Part shown: piece after piece, positions 53,041 to 60,773 of the stretch
Numbering within the stretch: position 1 is the stretch's first letter
Layout: every line of letters starts with the position of its first letter
Assembly (NCBI RefSeq): GCF_007860135.1
Contig: NZ_SJPV01000012.1
Location: 124,001 to 188,000, forward strand
Direction: 5' to 3'
From: Novipirellula artificiosorum
GTDB taxonomy: Bacteria > Planctomycetota > Planctomycetia > Pirellulales > Pirellulaceae
Length of the DNA stretch: 64,000 nucleotides
Translations under genes and position numbers: made by a program
Notes under the pieces: generated by a model
What the model saw: the letters and a program-made list of their open reading frames with translations, nothing else
Databases searched by the model: none
What the model was told of the DNA's origin: nothing

Positions 53041-53521
53041 TCGAAGCAAACGTCCCTCTGCCCACCAACGTAGCGCGATCACGCTGATCGAGGTCATGGG
53101 GACCTTGTCCGTTTTGTTGGCACTCGGACTCGCTGCGGCGTCGATCTTGCAAGGTGTTACGGAGATTGGGCAAGCTCGAAACCAATCGAACCAGGTTCGT
53201 TCGTCGGTCCGTCGGCTGGTCAACCAACTGCGAACCGATGTCAAGAATGCAAGCGAAATCACTGTCGTGGATGAGGCGTTGCCCATTACGATTCGGACAC
53301 CAGAGTCCGAAATCCGTTACACATTTGACACGGGCTCTCACGAAATGCGGCGGGTCGTGTTCCGATCCGAACCAGGGCAATCGACGCTCGCGTCGGCCGC
53401 CGAATCGTTCTCGCTGCCGCATTCCCGTGAGCCGACCGTGTCGGTCGACGACGATTTCGTGACGGTCGACTTGTTGGGCCAGGACGCAGCGACTCCGTGG
53501 ATGATTGAGGTGAAACGATGA
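53033..53521 (+). CDS. minor pseudopilin, GspJ-like
   Basis: A 162-residue pilin-like protein. The N-terminus has a basic leader ending in HQRSA and then ITLIEVMGTLSVLLALGLAA, giving Glu5 after cleavage, though the residue before the cut is Ala rather than the usual Gly. The body QVRSSVRRLVNQLRTDVKNA followed by a beta-rich domain fits the GspJ pattern. ATG 53033 overlaps the preceding gene by eight bases and the next by four. Confidence 0.62.
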   Translation: MSSRSKRPSAHQRSAITLIEVMGTLSVLLALGLAAASILQGVTEIGQARNQSNQVRSSVRRLVNQLRTDVKNASEITVVDEALPITIRTPESEIRYTFDTGSHEMRRVVFRSEPGQSTLASAAESFSLPHSREPTVSVDDDFVTVDLLGQDAATPWMIEVKR

Positions 53522-53862
53522 ATCAGCGTCGCTCTGGGGCCGCATTTTTGCTGCTGGTCGTGCTCGTTTTGCTCGTCATCGTGGCTGCGGTGCGCACGAT
53601 GGTCCAAGCCGAGTATGCAGCTCGGCGAGGAGAGACCGATCGCATGCGTGTGCAGATGTTGATCGCAGCAACCGAAGCGGTCGAGCCCTTGGTGAACGAC
53701 TCCTTTTCCTCGGTCGCTTTGCCGATCGAACCGTCCGCAAACGAGCGGATTGAATTGACCCTCAATGATGAAAAATCACAGATCATCGCGAGATGGCGAC
53801 GCGGAGACGACGTCGTCGACGAAGTCTCAAGATCTCTTCCAATCAAGGTAGAAACCGAATGA
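53518..53862 (+). CDS. minor pseudopilin, GspK-like (short)
   Basis: A 114-residue protein with leader MNQRRSG and a hydrophobic helix AAFLLLVVLVLLVIVAAVRT. The Glu5 of other pseudopilins is missing, which is the hallmark of GspK proteins. The sequence after the helix (EYAARRGETDRMRVQMLIAA) is K-like, but the large GspK inserted domain is absent, so it is much shorter than classic GspK. It is coupled as ATGA to the J-like gene. The role at the tip of a pseudopilus is inferred from order I-J-K. Confidence 0.58.
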   Translation: MNQRRSGAAFLLLVVLVLLVIVAAVRTMVQAEYAARRGETDRMRVQMLIAATEAVEPLVNDSFSSVALPIEPSANERIELTLNDEKSQIIARWRRGDDVVDEVSRSLPIKVETE

Positions 53863-54860
53863 TGAACTCTTTTCCTTTCACCCGGTCAAGCTTCGTCGGA
53901 CGCCGCTCGCGACCGAGATCCGCTGGATTTACGCTCGTTGAGCTGCTGGTGGTGATCGCGATCATCGGCGTTTTGGTGGGACTCGCGCTTCCAGCGATGC
54001 AGAACTTGCGAGAGCTGTCACGACGGACCGCTTGCCAACAAAATCTGGTGCAACTATCGCTGGGACTTTCTTCCTACGCACTACATCACAGCCATTATCC
54101 GATTGGCACGATTGCCAAAGCAGGCCCCGTTCGAAGCGAACCGGTGGGATATCACCACAATTGGATTTCCGGATTGCTGCCAAACATTGATGCCAAGGTT
54201 GTCTACGAAGCGATCGATCGTGAAACGAGTGTCTATTCGCCTTCGAATGCCGAGATCCGTAGTCTCTCGATACCGACGTTAATCTGTCCCTCCGAAACCG
54301 GAATGCGTCAGAACACCACCTGCTACGCGGGGATTCATGCATCGACCGAAACGCCAATCGATGTGACCAACAACGGGGTGATGTTCTTGAACAAGCCAAT
54401 TCGCGATAGCGATATTACCGACGGGCTGTCCTATACCGTCTTTGTTGCCGAGAAGTTGTCGCGGTTTGAGGAAGATCTTGGATGGAGTAGCGGGACGCGA
54501 TCCAGTTTGCGCAACACCGGACACCAAATCAACGCGGAATTAGCGCGCATTCGCGGACCCCAGGGGCCCGATCAGGAGGTGGACGCGCTGTACGTCGGAG
54601 GAATCGCAAGTGATCACCCCGGAGGAGCTCATTTGTTGATGGGTAGCGGTGAATACAAGTTCCGCAGTGATACGATGGACATGGAGATTCTGCGTCAAAT
54701 GGGTTCAAGATCGGGTGATCCCTTGCCGTTGGAATGGAAGTCCGATGAGCCACCCAGCGAATCCATCCCTTTGGTGGATTCAGCAACCGCCGCCGCAAGG
54801 ACGCCAAACGATGGTGGCGATTCCAATACGGTGGATTCCGACGGAGGTGGAAGCGAATGA
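53859..54860 (+). CDS. DUF1559 prepilin-like protein, first copy
   Basis: A 333-residue DUF1559 (SBP_bac_10) protein. The leader ends at RPRSAG and is followed by FTLVELLVVIAIIGVLVGLA, a canonical class III prepilin signal with Glu5. The globular part has LVQLSLGLSSYALHHSHYPI and the PTLICPSETG segment. At the usual H-x9-DG position it reads HPGGAHLLMGSG, so DG is replaced by SG. The C-terminal 45 residues are acidic and Gly/Ser-rich. Start ATG 53859 overlaps the K-like stop by four bases. It may act as the major pseudopilin in place of GspG. Confidence 0.88.
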   Translation: MMNSFPFTRSSFVGRRSRPRSAGFTLVELLVVIAIIGVLVGLALPAMQNLRELSRRTACQQNLVQLSLGLSSYALHHSHYPIGTIAKAGPVRSEPVGYHHNWISGLLPNIDAKVVYEAIDRETSVYSPSNAEIRSLSIPTLICPSETGMRQNTTCYAGIHASTETPIDVTNNGVMFLNKPIRDSDITDGLSYTVFVAEKLSRFEEDLGWSSGTRSSLRNTGHQINAELARIRGPQGPDQEVDALYVGGIASDHPGGAHLLMGSGEYKFRSDTMDMEILRQMGSRSGDPLPLEWKSDEPPSESIPLVDSATAAARTPNDGGDSNTVDSDGGGSE

Positions 54861-56158
54861 GTCGCCGCGCTGCATTCACGATGATAGAAGTCTGCTGTGT
54901 CGTTGCGATCATCGGCGTTCTGGTGGGGCTACTGCTGCCAGCGGTGCAATCGGCACGCGAACAGGCGCGGCGAACGAGCTGCGCGAATAACTTGATGCAG
55001 GTCGGCTTGGCCACCCATGCCTATCACACGGCCTTCGACCAATTGCCGGTCCAGTTATCGGGTACCGATGGCAGCAGCCAACGGCGTGCGGACAACGATC
55101 GTCGGCTTAGCGCCTTTGTCGCTTTGCTTCCGTTTCTCGGTCAACAACCCCTGTGGGAAGCGATTCAGTCGCCGCTTGATCCTGACGAGGACTTCGGCAT
55201 GGAAAACTGGGGTTCGATGGAGATGTATGGCGGTGGGTACGAATTCGACGAGATGGAGATGGATTCGTTGGGCGATGTATCAGAGGCCGATGAGGACGCT
55301 GAATCATCACCCTGGCCCGTCGGTGGTCCCGAACCGTTTGTTGCAAGCTATTGGCCCTGGCAAATCGAAGTCACACCGCTTCGTTGTCCAAGCGATCCGG
55401 GGAGCGGACACCCGGCGATGGGACGATCGAATTATGCGGTCTGCTTGGGCGATGGGATCCTCGCAGGCAACTCAGGACCGTTCAAAGAGGTCAAAGGAAC
55501 CTTTGTCCTCGACGATGAACTGGCGGCACAAACCGACGCGGCGATGCGAGGCATGTTTGTTCCTCGAGTCGTGACGCGTTTGTCCGATGTGACCGATGGG
55601 TTGTCGACGACCATCATGTTCGGTGAAATCGTTACCGACTTAGGGGACCGCGATATCCGCAGCGAACCGATCCCAGGGCCGGCGGATGGGTCAGGCGAAT
55701 CGCTACGTCATTCACCGAATTGGGCGCGTGGCGGAGTACAAATTGATGTGGAGCGACCGCACTTTTGGTATCTGACGACTGCCAATACAAAGTTGGCCGT
55801 TGCCTCGGATCAGCGTCGTGGAATTCGCTGGGCCGATGGCATGCCGCTCTATACCGGTATGAATACGATCTTGCCACCCAATCGAGAGATCGTTCTGGTT
55901 GCCGACCAAGACGACGCTGCCGGAGTGCTCGGGGCAAGCAGTCGACACCAAAGCGGTGCCTACGTCTGTTTTGCGGACGGACGGGTTTCCTTTGTGTCCG
56001 ACAGTATTGACGCCGGTGACTCGAGCAACAGCACGGTCTACGTGGGGAGTCCCAATCCGCCAAAAAGTAAGAGTCCATTTGGGCTGTGGGGATCGCTTGG
56101 CACTCGGGCCAGCCACGAGTGGAAGGCAACGGAGTTTCGTGGGGCCGAAAGTATCTAG
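54857..56158 (+). CDS. DUF1559 prepilin-like protein, second copy
   Basis: A 433-residue DUF1559 protein and the last of the operon. The leader MSRRAA precedes FTMIEVCCVVAIIGVLVGLL, again with Glu5, with Ala at the cleavage position. Typical features are SAREQARRTSCANNLMQVGL, VTPLRCPSDPGSGHPAMGRS, SDVTDGLSTTIMFGEIV and the H-x9-DG motif HQSGAYVCFADG. About residues 105-145 hold an acidic, Met-rich insert. The TAG stop lies within the outer arm of a palindromic repeat. ATGA overlap with the first copy. Confidence 0.9.
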   Translation: MSRRAAFTMIEVCCVVAIIGVLVGLLLPAVQSAREQARRTSCANNLMQVGLATHAYHTAFDQLPVQLSGTDGSSQRRADNDRRLSAFVALLPFLGQQPLWEAIQSPLDPDEDFGMENWGSMEMYGGGYEFDEMEMDSLGDVSEADEDAESSPWPVGGPEPFVASYWPWQIEVTPLRCPSDPGSGHPAMGRSNYAVCLGDGILAGNSGPFKEVKGTFVLDDELAAQTDAAMRGMFVPRVVTRLSDVTDGLSTTIMFGEIVTDLGDRDIRSEPIPGPADGSGESLRHSPNWARGGVQIDVERPHFWYLTTANTKLAVASDQRRGIRWADGMPLYTGMNTILPPNREIVLVADQDDAAGVLGASSRHQSGAYVCFADGRVSFVSDSIDAGDSSNSTVYVGSPNPPKSKSPFGLWGSLGTRASHEWKATEFRGAESI

Positions 56159-56334
56159 CCCGGATTATTCATCCGTCCAAACCTATTCCCCGTAACCCTT
56201 TGTATGCGATCAGCTTACACCGATTGAGAAAAAAACCGACTGCGCACGTTGGAGTCGTAGGCTTTAGCCGATTCAGCAAGGGTCCAGCACGCAATCGGCT
56301 AAAGCCTACCACTCCAACGTATCATCCGGGCTAG
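56155..56334. repeat. nested palindromic repeat after DUF1559 operon
   Basis: The outer arms CTAGCCCGGAT and ATCCGGGCTAG (14 of 16 matching in the longer arms) enclose an inner inverted repeat of 28 bases at 56246-56273 and 56293-56320, with one mismatch (left arm begins ACGTTGGAGTCGTAGGC). The left end contains the stop codon of the operon. It probably serves as the operon's transcript end. Confidence 0.8.
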
Positions 56335-56375
56335 CCACCGTCGCCAGACGGTGGACCACGTTCTGGCGAACGTGG
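56335..56375. repeat. two tandem perfect hairpins
   Basis: CCACCGTC-GCCA-GACGGTGG at 56335-56354 and CCACGTTC-TGGC-GAACGTGG at 56356-56375 stand next to each other between convergent genes. They resemble REP units and may act as a bidirectional transcription barrier. Confidence 0.8.
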
Positions 56376-56403
56376 CTACGCTCGCAACGTGCATCATTGT
56401 GGG

Positions 56404-58122
56404 TCATGACGAAGGCTTGGGCCCCGCAACGTTGGAAACGGGTGACAAGGGTGGTAACTCCTCCGCCAACCGTTCGCGGAATATTTTGCTGTTGTGGCGG
56501 ATGTCGACTGGCAAAGGTTCGCTGCGGATGATGATTTCTTGAATACGTCGCGTGATGGGATTCCGTGAAGCCAACTCCAATAACTCAGCTTTCAAGGTCT
56601 CGCGTTGAGGGTCACTCGCCGGTTGGTCGGCTGGGTGAGTTTCTACAAGAATCACCGGAGTTTGATTGGGTCGTTCGCCACGACCGACCAGAGCGCTACG
56701 GTAAACCTTGGGGTGAGCATTGAAAACGGATTCACAGGGGATCGTGAAGAGTGTTCGGTTGTTCGTCACCACGCGGTGAGCCTTGCGACCACAAAACCAA
56801 AATCGATCCTCGGGGTCCAGGTACCCGCAATCCCCCATACGATGCCACACTCGGTCCTGATCGCGGACCTTATGCATCGAGTTTTGATCGCTCCGGACAA
56901 CGTACTCGGTTGTCACCATCGGACCGGCAACCATCAATTCGCCAATCTTGCCTTGTGGACGCTGCTTCGTTTGCTGGATCTCTGTGATCGGTCCATCTTC
57001 GATTTCAATCACACGCCACTCGACCCCTTCGAAGCGAGTTCCGACGCAGACGCCCTTACCTTTGGCGGAGGCTGGGCCGGTTTCGGCGATGACTTCACGA
57101 GATTCAATCGATGCGATCGGAAGCGCTTCGGTCGCGCCGTAGGGCGTCATGATGATCGCATCGGGATTCAGCAATTTCCGTAGGCTTTGAAGGGTCGACG
57201 CCGGCACCGGTGCGCCGGCCGACAAGACCCGCCGCAACGTCGGAAAAGGCTCTTCGACGCCATGCTGTTCGCACCACTTCACAACGGTGTTCCACAGTGC
57301 TGGTGAACCAAACGCTTGGTCGACTTCCCATTGGGTCGCCGCTTCGATCAATCGTGCGGGGTTGACATCGGCGGGACGCGTCGGATCCATGTCGGGAATC
57401 ACCGTGGTGACGCCCATTACGGCATCGAACAAACCGAACAGTGGGAAACAAGCCAGATCTCGCGATCCGCGACGGATGTCATAACGCTCGCGAATCCGGT
57501 CAATTTGTGCGTGGAAGGTCCCGTGAGTGTACAACACGCCCTTCGGTGGCCCGGTGCTGCCGGTCGTGAAGATGATGGCCGCTTGGTCGGAGGATCCAAC
57601 GGTGGGCAAGACCGACGCGTCCGCAGTCGCCCCCATGTCCGCAATCTGACGCAACGTCTTGCCACCCCACAACCAACGGCGTCCCGTCGTCACGTTCCAC
57701 TTTGCCGTTGGGAAACGCTTGCGAAGCACTGCGCGAACCAATTGGGCTCTGGGGATCCCAACGAAGCCGTCAACGTTCGACTCACTCAGACAGTCGACCA
57801 GGTGTTTTCGCCCAATACCAGGATCGATCAAGACCGCGACCACACCGGCTTTCAACAGCGAGAAAACCAACTCAATAAACGAGGCCCCGAAAGGCACCAT
57901 CATGGCCAATCGCATCCCAGGTTGGATGCCCCAACGGATCAGTCCTTTGGCGATTTCGTCGCTGCGTTGGTCCAATTGTTCGAACGTCGTCAGATTGTAG
58001 GTTCGCAAACCATCGCGACGTGGCGGGCCGCTCGGTTCGGCAATCGCTATCGCCGCTGGGGTCAGCGACCGAATCACCTTCAGCCGCGCTGCGACATTTC
58101 CATCCGTTGGTGAGGGGCTCAT
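56404..58122 (-). CDS. AMP-forming ligase, OleC-like
   Basis: A 572-residue acyl-adenylate-forming enzyme resembling OleC beta-lactone synthetases and fatty-acid CoA ligases. It has the AMP-binding motif IIFTTGSTGPPKGVLYTHGT near residue 180, PYGATEALPIASIESRE near 330, the GDCGYLDPEDRFWFCGRK segment near 450 and the C-terminal SKIFRERLAEEL with the conserved Lys. ATG 58122 overlaps the ATP-grasp stop as ATGA. It is the last gene of the mch operon, an unexpected partner for C1 genes. No oleA, oleB or oleD is in the window, so an olefin role is unsupported. Substrate unknown. Confidence 0.8.
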   Translation of the reverse strand: MSPSPTDGNVAARLKVIRSLTPAAIAIAEPSGPPRRDGLRTYNLTTFEQLDQRSDEIAKGLIRWGIQPGMRLAMMVPFGASFIELVFSLLKAGVVAVLIDPGIGRKHLVDCLSESNVDGFVGIPRAQLVRAVLRKRFPTAKWNVTTGRRWLWGGKTLRQIADMGATADASVLPTVGSSDQAAIIFTTGSTGPPKGVLYTHGTFHAQIDRIRERYDIRRGSRDLACFPLFGLFDAVMGVTTVIPDMDPTRPADVNPARLIEAATQWEVDQAFGSPALWNTVVKWCEQHGVEEPFPTLRRVLSAGAPVPASTLQSLRKLLNPDAIIMTPYGATEALPIASIESREVIAETGPASAKGKGVCVGTRFEGVEWRVIEIEDGPITEIQQTKQRPQGKIGELMVAGPMVTTEYVVRSDQNSMHKVRDQDRVWHRMGDCGYLDPEDRFWFCGRKAHRVVTNNRTLFTIPCESVFNAHPKVYRSALVGRGERPNQTPVILVETHPADQPASDPQRETLKAELLELASRNPITRRIQEIIIRSEPLPVDIRHNSKIFRERLAEELPPLSPVSNVAGPKPSS

Positions 58123-59045
58123 TGTATTGCCTCGCGAACCTTGCTTGACTCGATGACGGTTTGCAGCATTTGGGTCGCGATCGGGACGTGGCTCGCCCCC
58201 TGCAACCCTTTCCACCCGGGAACGCCGTTAACTTCCAACACGCGTGGGGATCCATTGACCGAGTCGATGACGTCAACCGAAGCGATCACCAATCCCATCT
58301 CCTGAGTGACACGCCGTGCTAACTCGGACTGTTCGGAAGTCGGCTCAATCGCGACCGTCTTACCGCCTTGCGAATGATTGGTCCGGAAATCCAAGTCGTT
58401 TTCTCGACGAGCCGCGATCACATCGTCCCCAATCACCATCAAACGCGTATCACGGCCACCCGGCGGTACGAACGCTTGAATGTAAAACGCCGCATCGAGT
58501 TGCTCGAGCGTTGCAAACGTGTACCAGGCCAATTGCGCGTCCTGAATTCGCATCACTCCGCGTCCCTCACCACCAAAGATTGGCTTGACAACGCAATCAC
58601 CGCCGAGTCGATGGAATGCGGCGACCGCTTCGCTGCGTGATTGAACGACGACCGTTTCAGGGACGGCGTAACCGAGTCGAGCCACGCGAGCGAGCGAGGC
58701 AAACTTGTCGATGGCGAGTTCGAGACTGGCAGGCGAATTGATCACGGGAACTCCGGCAGCGCACAGCCCATGCAACACCGCAAGCCGAAAGGTCACCTTC
58801 TCCAGCGACCCCGGCGGCATGGTCCGCGTCAAGACCGCATCGAAACGGTCGATCATCTCGGCCGATGAGCCATAGCCGTCACATCCAAGACCGACAACTT
58901 CTGGGGGCGTGGCAACACAAGCAAACAACGACTCGTAGTCGCTAAAGTGCAATTCGCAACCAAGCGTTTCGGCAGCCATCTTCAACTGGTTGGCGTGCCA
59001 ACCATCGCCACATCCAAGCACCAAAATTCTGACTTGGTCACTCAT
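58119..59045 (-). CDS. RimK-type ATP-grasp ligase of the H4MPT cluster
   Basis: A 308-residue ATP-grasp protein of the RimK family. Seen are KFASLARVARLGYAVPETVV, GGDCVVKPIFGGEGRGVMRI (ATP-binding loop), FYIQAFVPPGGRDTRLMVIG and DVIDSVNGSPRVLEVNGVPG with the metal-binding Glu and Asn. RimK relatives add Glu to acceptor carboxylates, and ATP-grasp proteins of this sort occur in bacterial tetrahydromethanopterin gene clusters, where a cofactor glutamate-ligase role has been suggested. ATG 59045 overlaps the mch stop. The role in H4MPT side-chain synthesis is inference from context. Confidence 0.82.
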   Translation of the reverse strand: MSDQVRILVLGCGDGWHANQLKMAAETLGCELHFSDYESLFACVATPPEVVGLGCDGYGSSAEMIDRFDAVLTRTMPPGSLEKVTFRLAVLHGLCAAGVPVINSPASLELAIDKFASLARVARLGYAVPETVVVQSRSEAVAAFHRLGGDCVVKPIFGGEGRGVMRIQDAQLAWYTFATLEQLDAAFYIQAFVPPGGRDTRLMVIGDDVIAARRENDLDFRTNHSQGGKTVAIEPTSEQSELARRVTQEMGLVIASVDVIDSVNGSPRVLEVNGVPGWKGLQGASHVPIATQMLQTVIESSKVREAIQ

Positions 59046-59989
59046 GATTGAAACGACCGCAAAAGAATGCTGGTTTCAATGCTGCCGGCACGAAAGGTCC
59101 GCCCGCTGCGCAGATTATGGATCGCGATCACCGCCGGGCTAAATAAGAAAGGATCGACCTTGTAAAAGTCGTAATCGTAAGCTTTGAAAATCTCGGCGAA
59201 GGGGCGGCCGTGATCCGAGGAGTGGCTACTTGGGACTGCGTTCGCGACCGCATTAACAGCATCATCATCGTGATCGACCCACAACGTGACCGTTGCTCCG
59301 TAGAGGATCGCGTCGTTGGTGCGTCCAATCCCTGTCACCGTATCGCTTGGCCTTGCTGGCGGCGGAAGCGGTGCATGGCCGGTCGCTGAAACAACGCTCC
59401 GCACGTCAAATTCCAACGCATGTAGTTTATGTAGCGCCGTTTCAATCGATCGAGCGACGACTTGCACGCTGCCCGCGATCGAAGTGCTCGGCGCGATCGC
59501 GATTTGCACGTTAGCGGCCGGGACTCCACAATCCTTGGCGATCAATCCGACTGCGGACGTCGTCAACATCTTGTCGGACTCGAGCACCCCCACCACCTGA
59601 TCGGCGGTCTCGATCAACTGCAAATCGACAAGCATCGGCTCGCGTCCACGGGCCGCACGCATCGGACCACTTCCCATTGCAAAAAAGTCATCGGTCGCCA
59701 CAGGCCACCCGGCGTACTGACATGCCAAACCGGCGCCAATCGGATGGTCGGTTTGAACAAAGATCGCGTTGGGACTGGCGAACGTAGCGGAATCAGCCGG
59801 TACGATCACCACGTCCGCAAGGTCGCCCAGGCACAACCGCGCCAAACCGATTCCTGCGGCCAACGATCCAGCCGTATGGATCCCTGCGTCCAACACGGAC
59901 GCTCCCGCAACCGTCGAAGCCATCATCCGCTGCCTCGCGGCGTTGCGGCAAAGGTGGTCAAAAAGTTTGCAGGCGAGTAAATTGAACAT
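59042..59989 (-). CDS. mch: methenyltetrahydromethanopterin cyclohydrolase
   Basis: A 315-residue Mch, which interconverts 5,10-methenyl- and 5-formyl-tetrahydromethanopterin in the pathway that oxidises formaldehyde-level C1 units. Landmarks are VAGASVLDAGIHTAGSLAAG, GPMRAARGREPMLVDLQLIE, SVVSATGHAPLPPPARPSDT, TGIGRTNDAILYGATVTLWV and the terminal RSGRTFRAGSIETSILLRSF. ATG 59989 matches the family start MFNLLACKLFDHL; the frame to 60052 is not conserved. It is the first gene of the minus-strand operon with ATP-grasp and AMP-ligase genes. Planctomycetes are among the few bacteria known to carry these genes. Confidence 0.94.
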   Translation of the reverse strand: MFNLLACKLFDHLCRNAARQRMMASTVAGASVLDAGIHTAGSLAAGIGLARLCLGDLADVVIVPADSATFASPNAIFVQTDHPIGAGLACQYAGWPVATDDFFAMGSGPMRAARGREPMLVDLQLIETADQVVGVLESDKMLTTSAVGLIAKDCGVPAANVQIAIAPSTSIAGSVQVVARSIETALHKLHALEFDVRSVVSATGHAPLPPPARPSDTVTGIGRTNDAILYGATVTLWVDHDDDAVNAVANAVPSSHSSDHGRPFAEIFKAYDYDFYKVDPFLFSPAVIAIHNLRSGRTFRAGSIETSILLRSFQS

Positions 59990-60188
59990 AGGCAAATGGT
60001 CGCCGAGGGAAGTCCGGTTGTCCAGCCGACCGAAATGCTTACCCCTGCCCAAAAACGCAAATATCGATCATCTTGAGGGGCCGGCGAAGTCACACGGCTT
60101 TGGACCACCGGCAAGATTCCGTAATCCCCAATCCCGACGTATTGGCGGTTTTCGACTACGTTTTTACGACTATCCCCATTATCCTCTC

Positions 60189-60773
60189 ATGCCGTTAAGC
60201 ATCGTTCATTATCCGCATCCCACACTGCGGTACCGCAGCAAACCCATTCGTCGCGTTGACCAAGCTCTGCGGGGAATCGCGGACGAGATGCTTGATTTGA
60301 TGTACCAGTTCAACGGGGTTGGTTTGGCGGCCAATCAAGTGGACTTGCCGCTGCGTTTGTTCGTGGCCAATCCCGCTGGAAAACGTGACGAGGGGGAAGA
60401 GCTAATCCTCGTCAATCCCGAACTGCAAATGCCGCGTGGCAACGAATCCGACCAAGAGGGCTGTTTGAGTCTCCCCGGGTTGTACGGGCAGGTGAAACGC
60501 CCCAAAGCCATTCGTGTCAGTGCCTATGACTTAAAGGGGAACTCGATCGAACGCAGTGTCGATGGATTCTTGGCTCGAGTGCTGATGCATGAGAACGACC
60601 ACCTCGACGGAGTGTTGTTCTTTGACCGGATGACCGACGAAGCGAGGCGGGAGCTGATCGACCCACTCGCAGAATTTGAAACCGATTTTCGCTCGCGACA
60701 ATCAACCGGCGAAATTCCCACGGACGAAGACTTGATCGGCCGATTGGATGAATGGACCGAGCGATATGCCTAA
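60189..60773 (+). CDS. def: peptide deformylase
   Basis: A 194-residue metalloenzyme that removes the formyl group from nascent peptides. The three motifs are present: GVGLAANQ near residue 44, EGCLSLPG near 92 (metal Cys) and HENDHLDG near 136 (metal His pair and Glu). ATG 60189 begins MPLSIVHYPHPTLRYRSKPI, the standard start; the open frame from 59769 is a shadow of mch on the opposite strand. It overlaps fmt by eight bases, the classic def-fmt pair. Confidence 0.96.
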   Translation: MPLSIVHYPHPTLRYRSKPIRRVDQALRGIADEMLDLMYQFNGVGLAANQVDLPLRLFVANPAGKRDEGEELILVNPELQMPRGNESDQEGCLSLPGLYGQVKRPKAIRVSAYDLKGNSIERSVDGFLARVLMHENDHLDGVLFFDRMTDEARRELIDPLAEFETDFRSRQSTGEIPTDEDLIGRLDEWTERYA

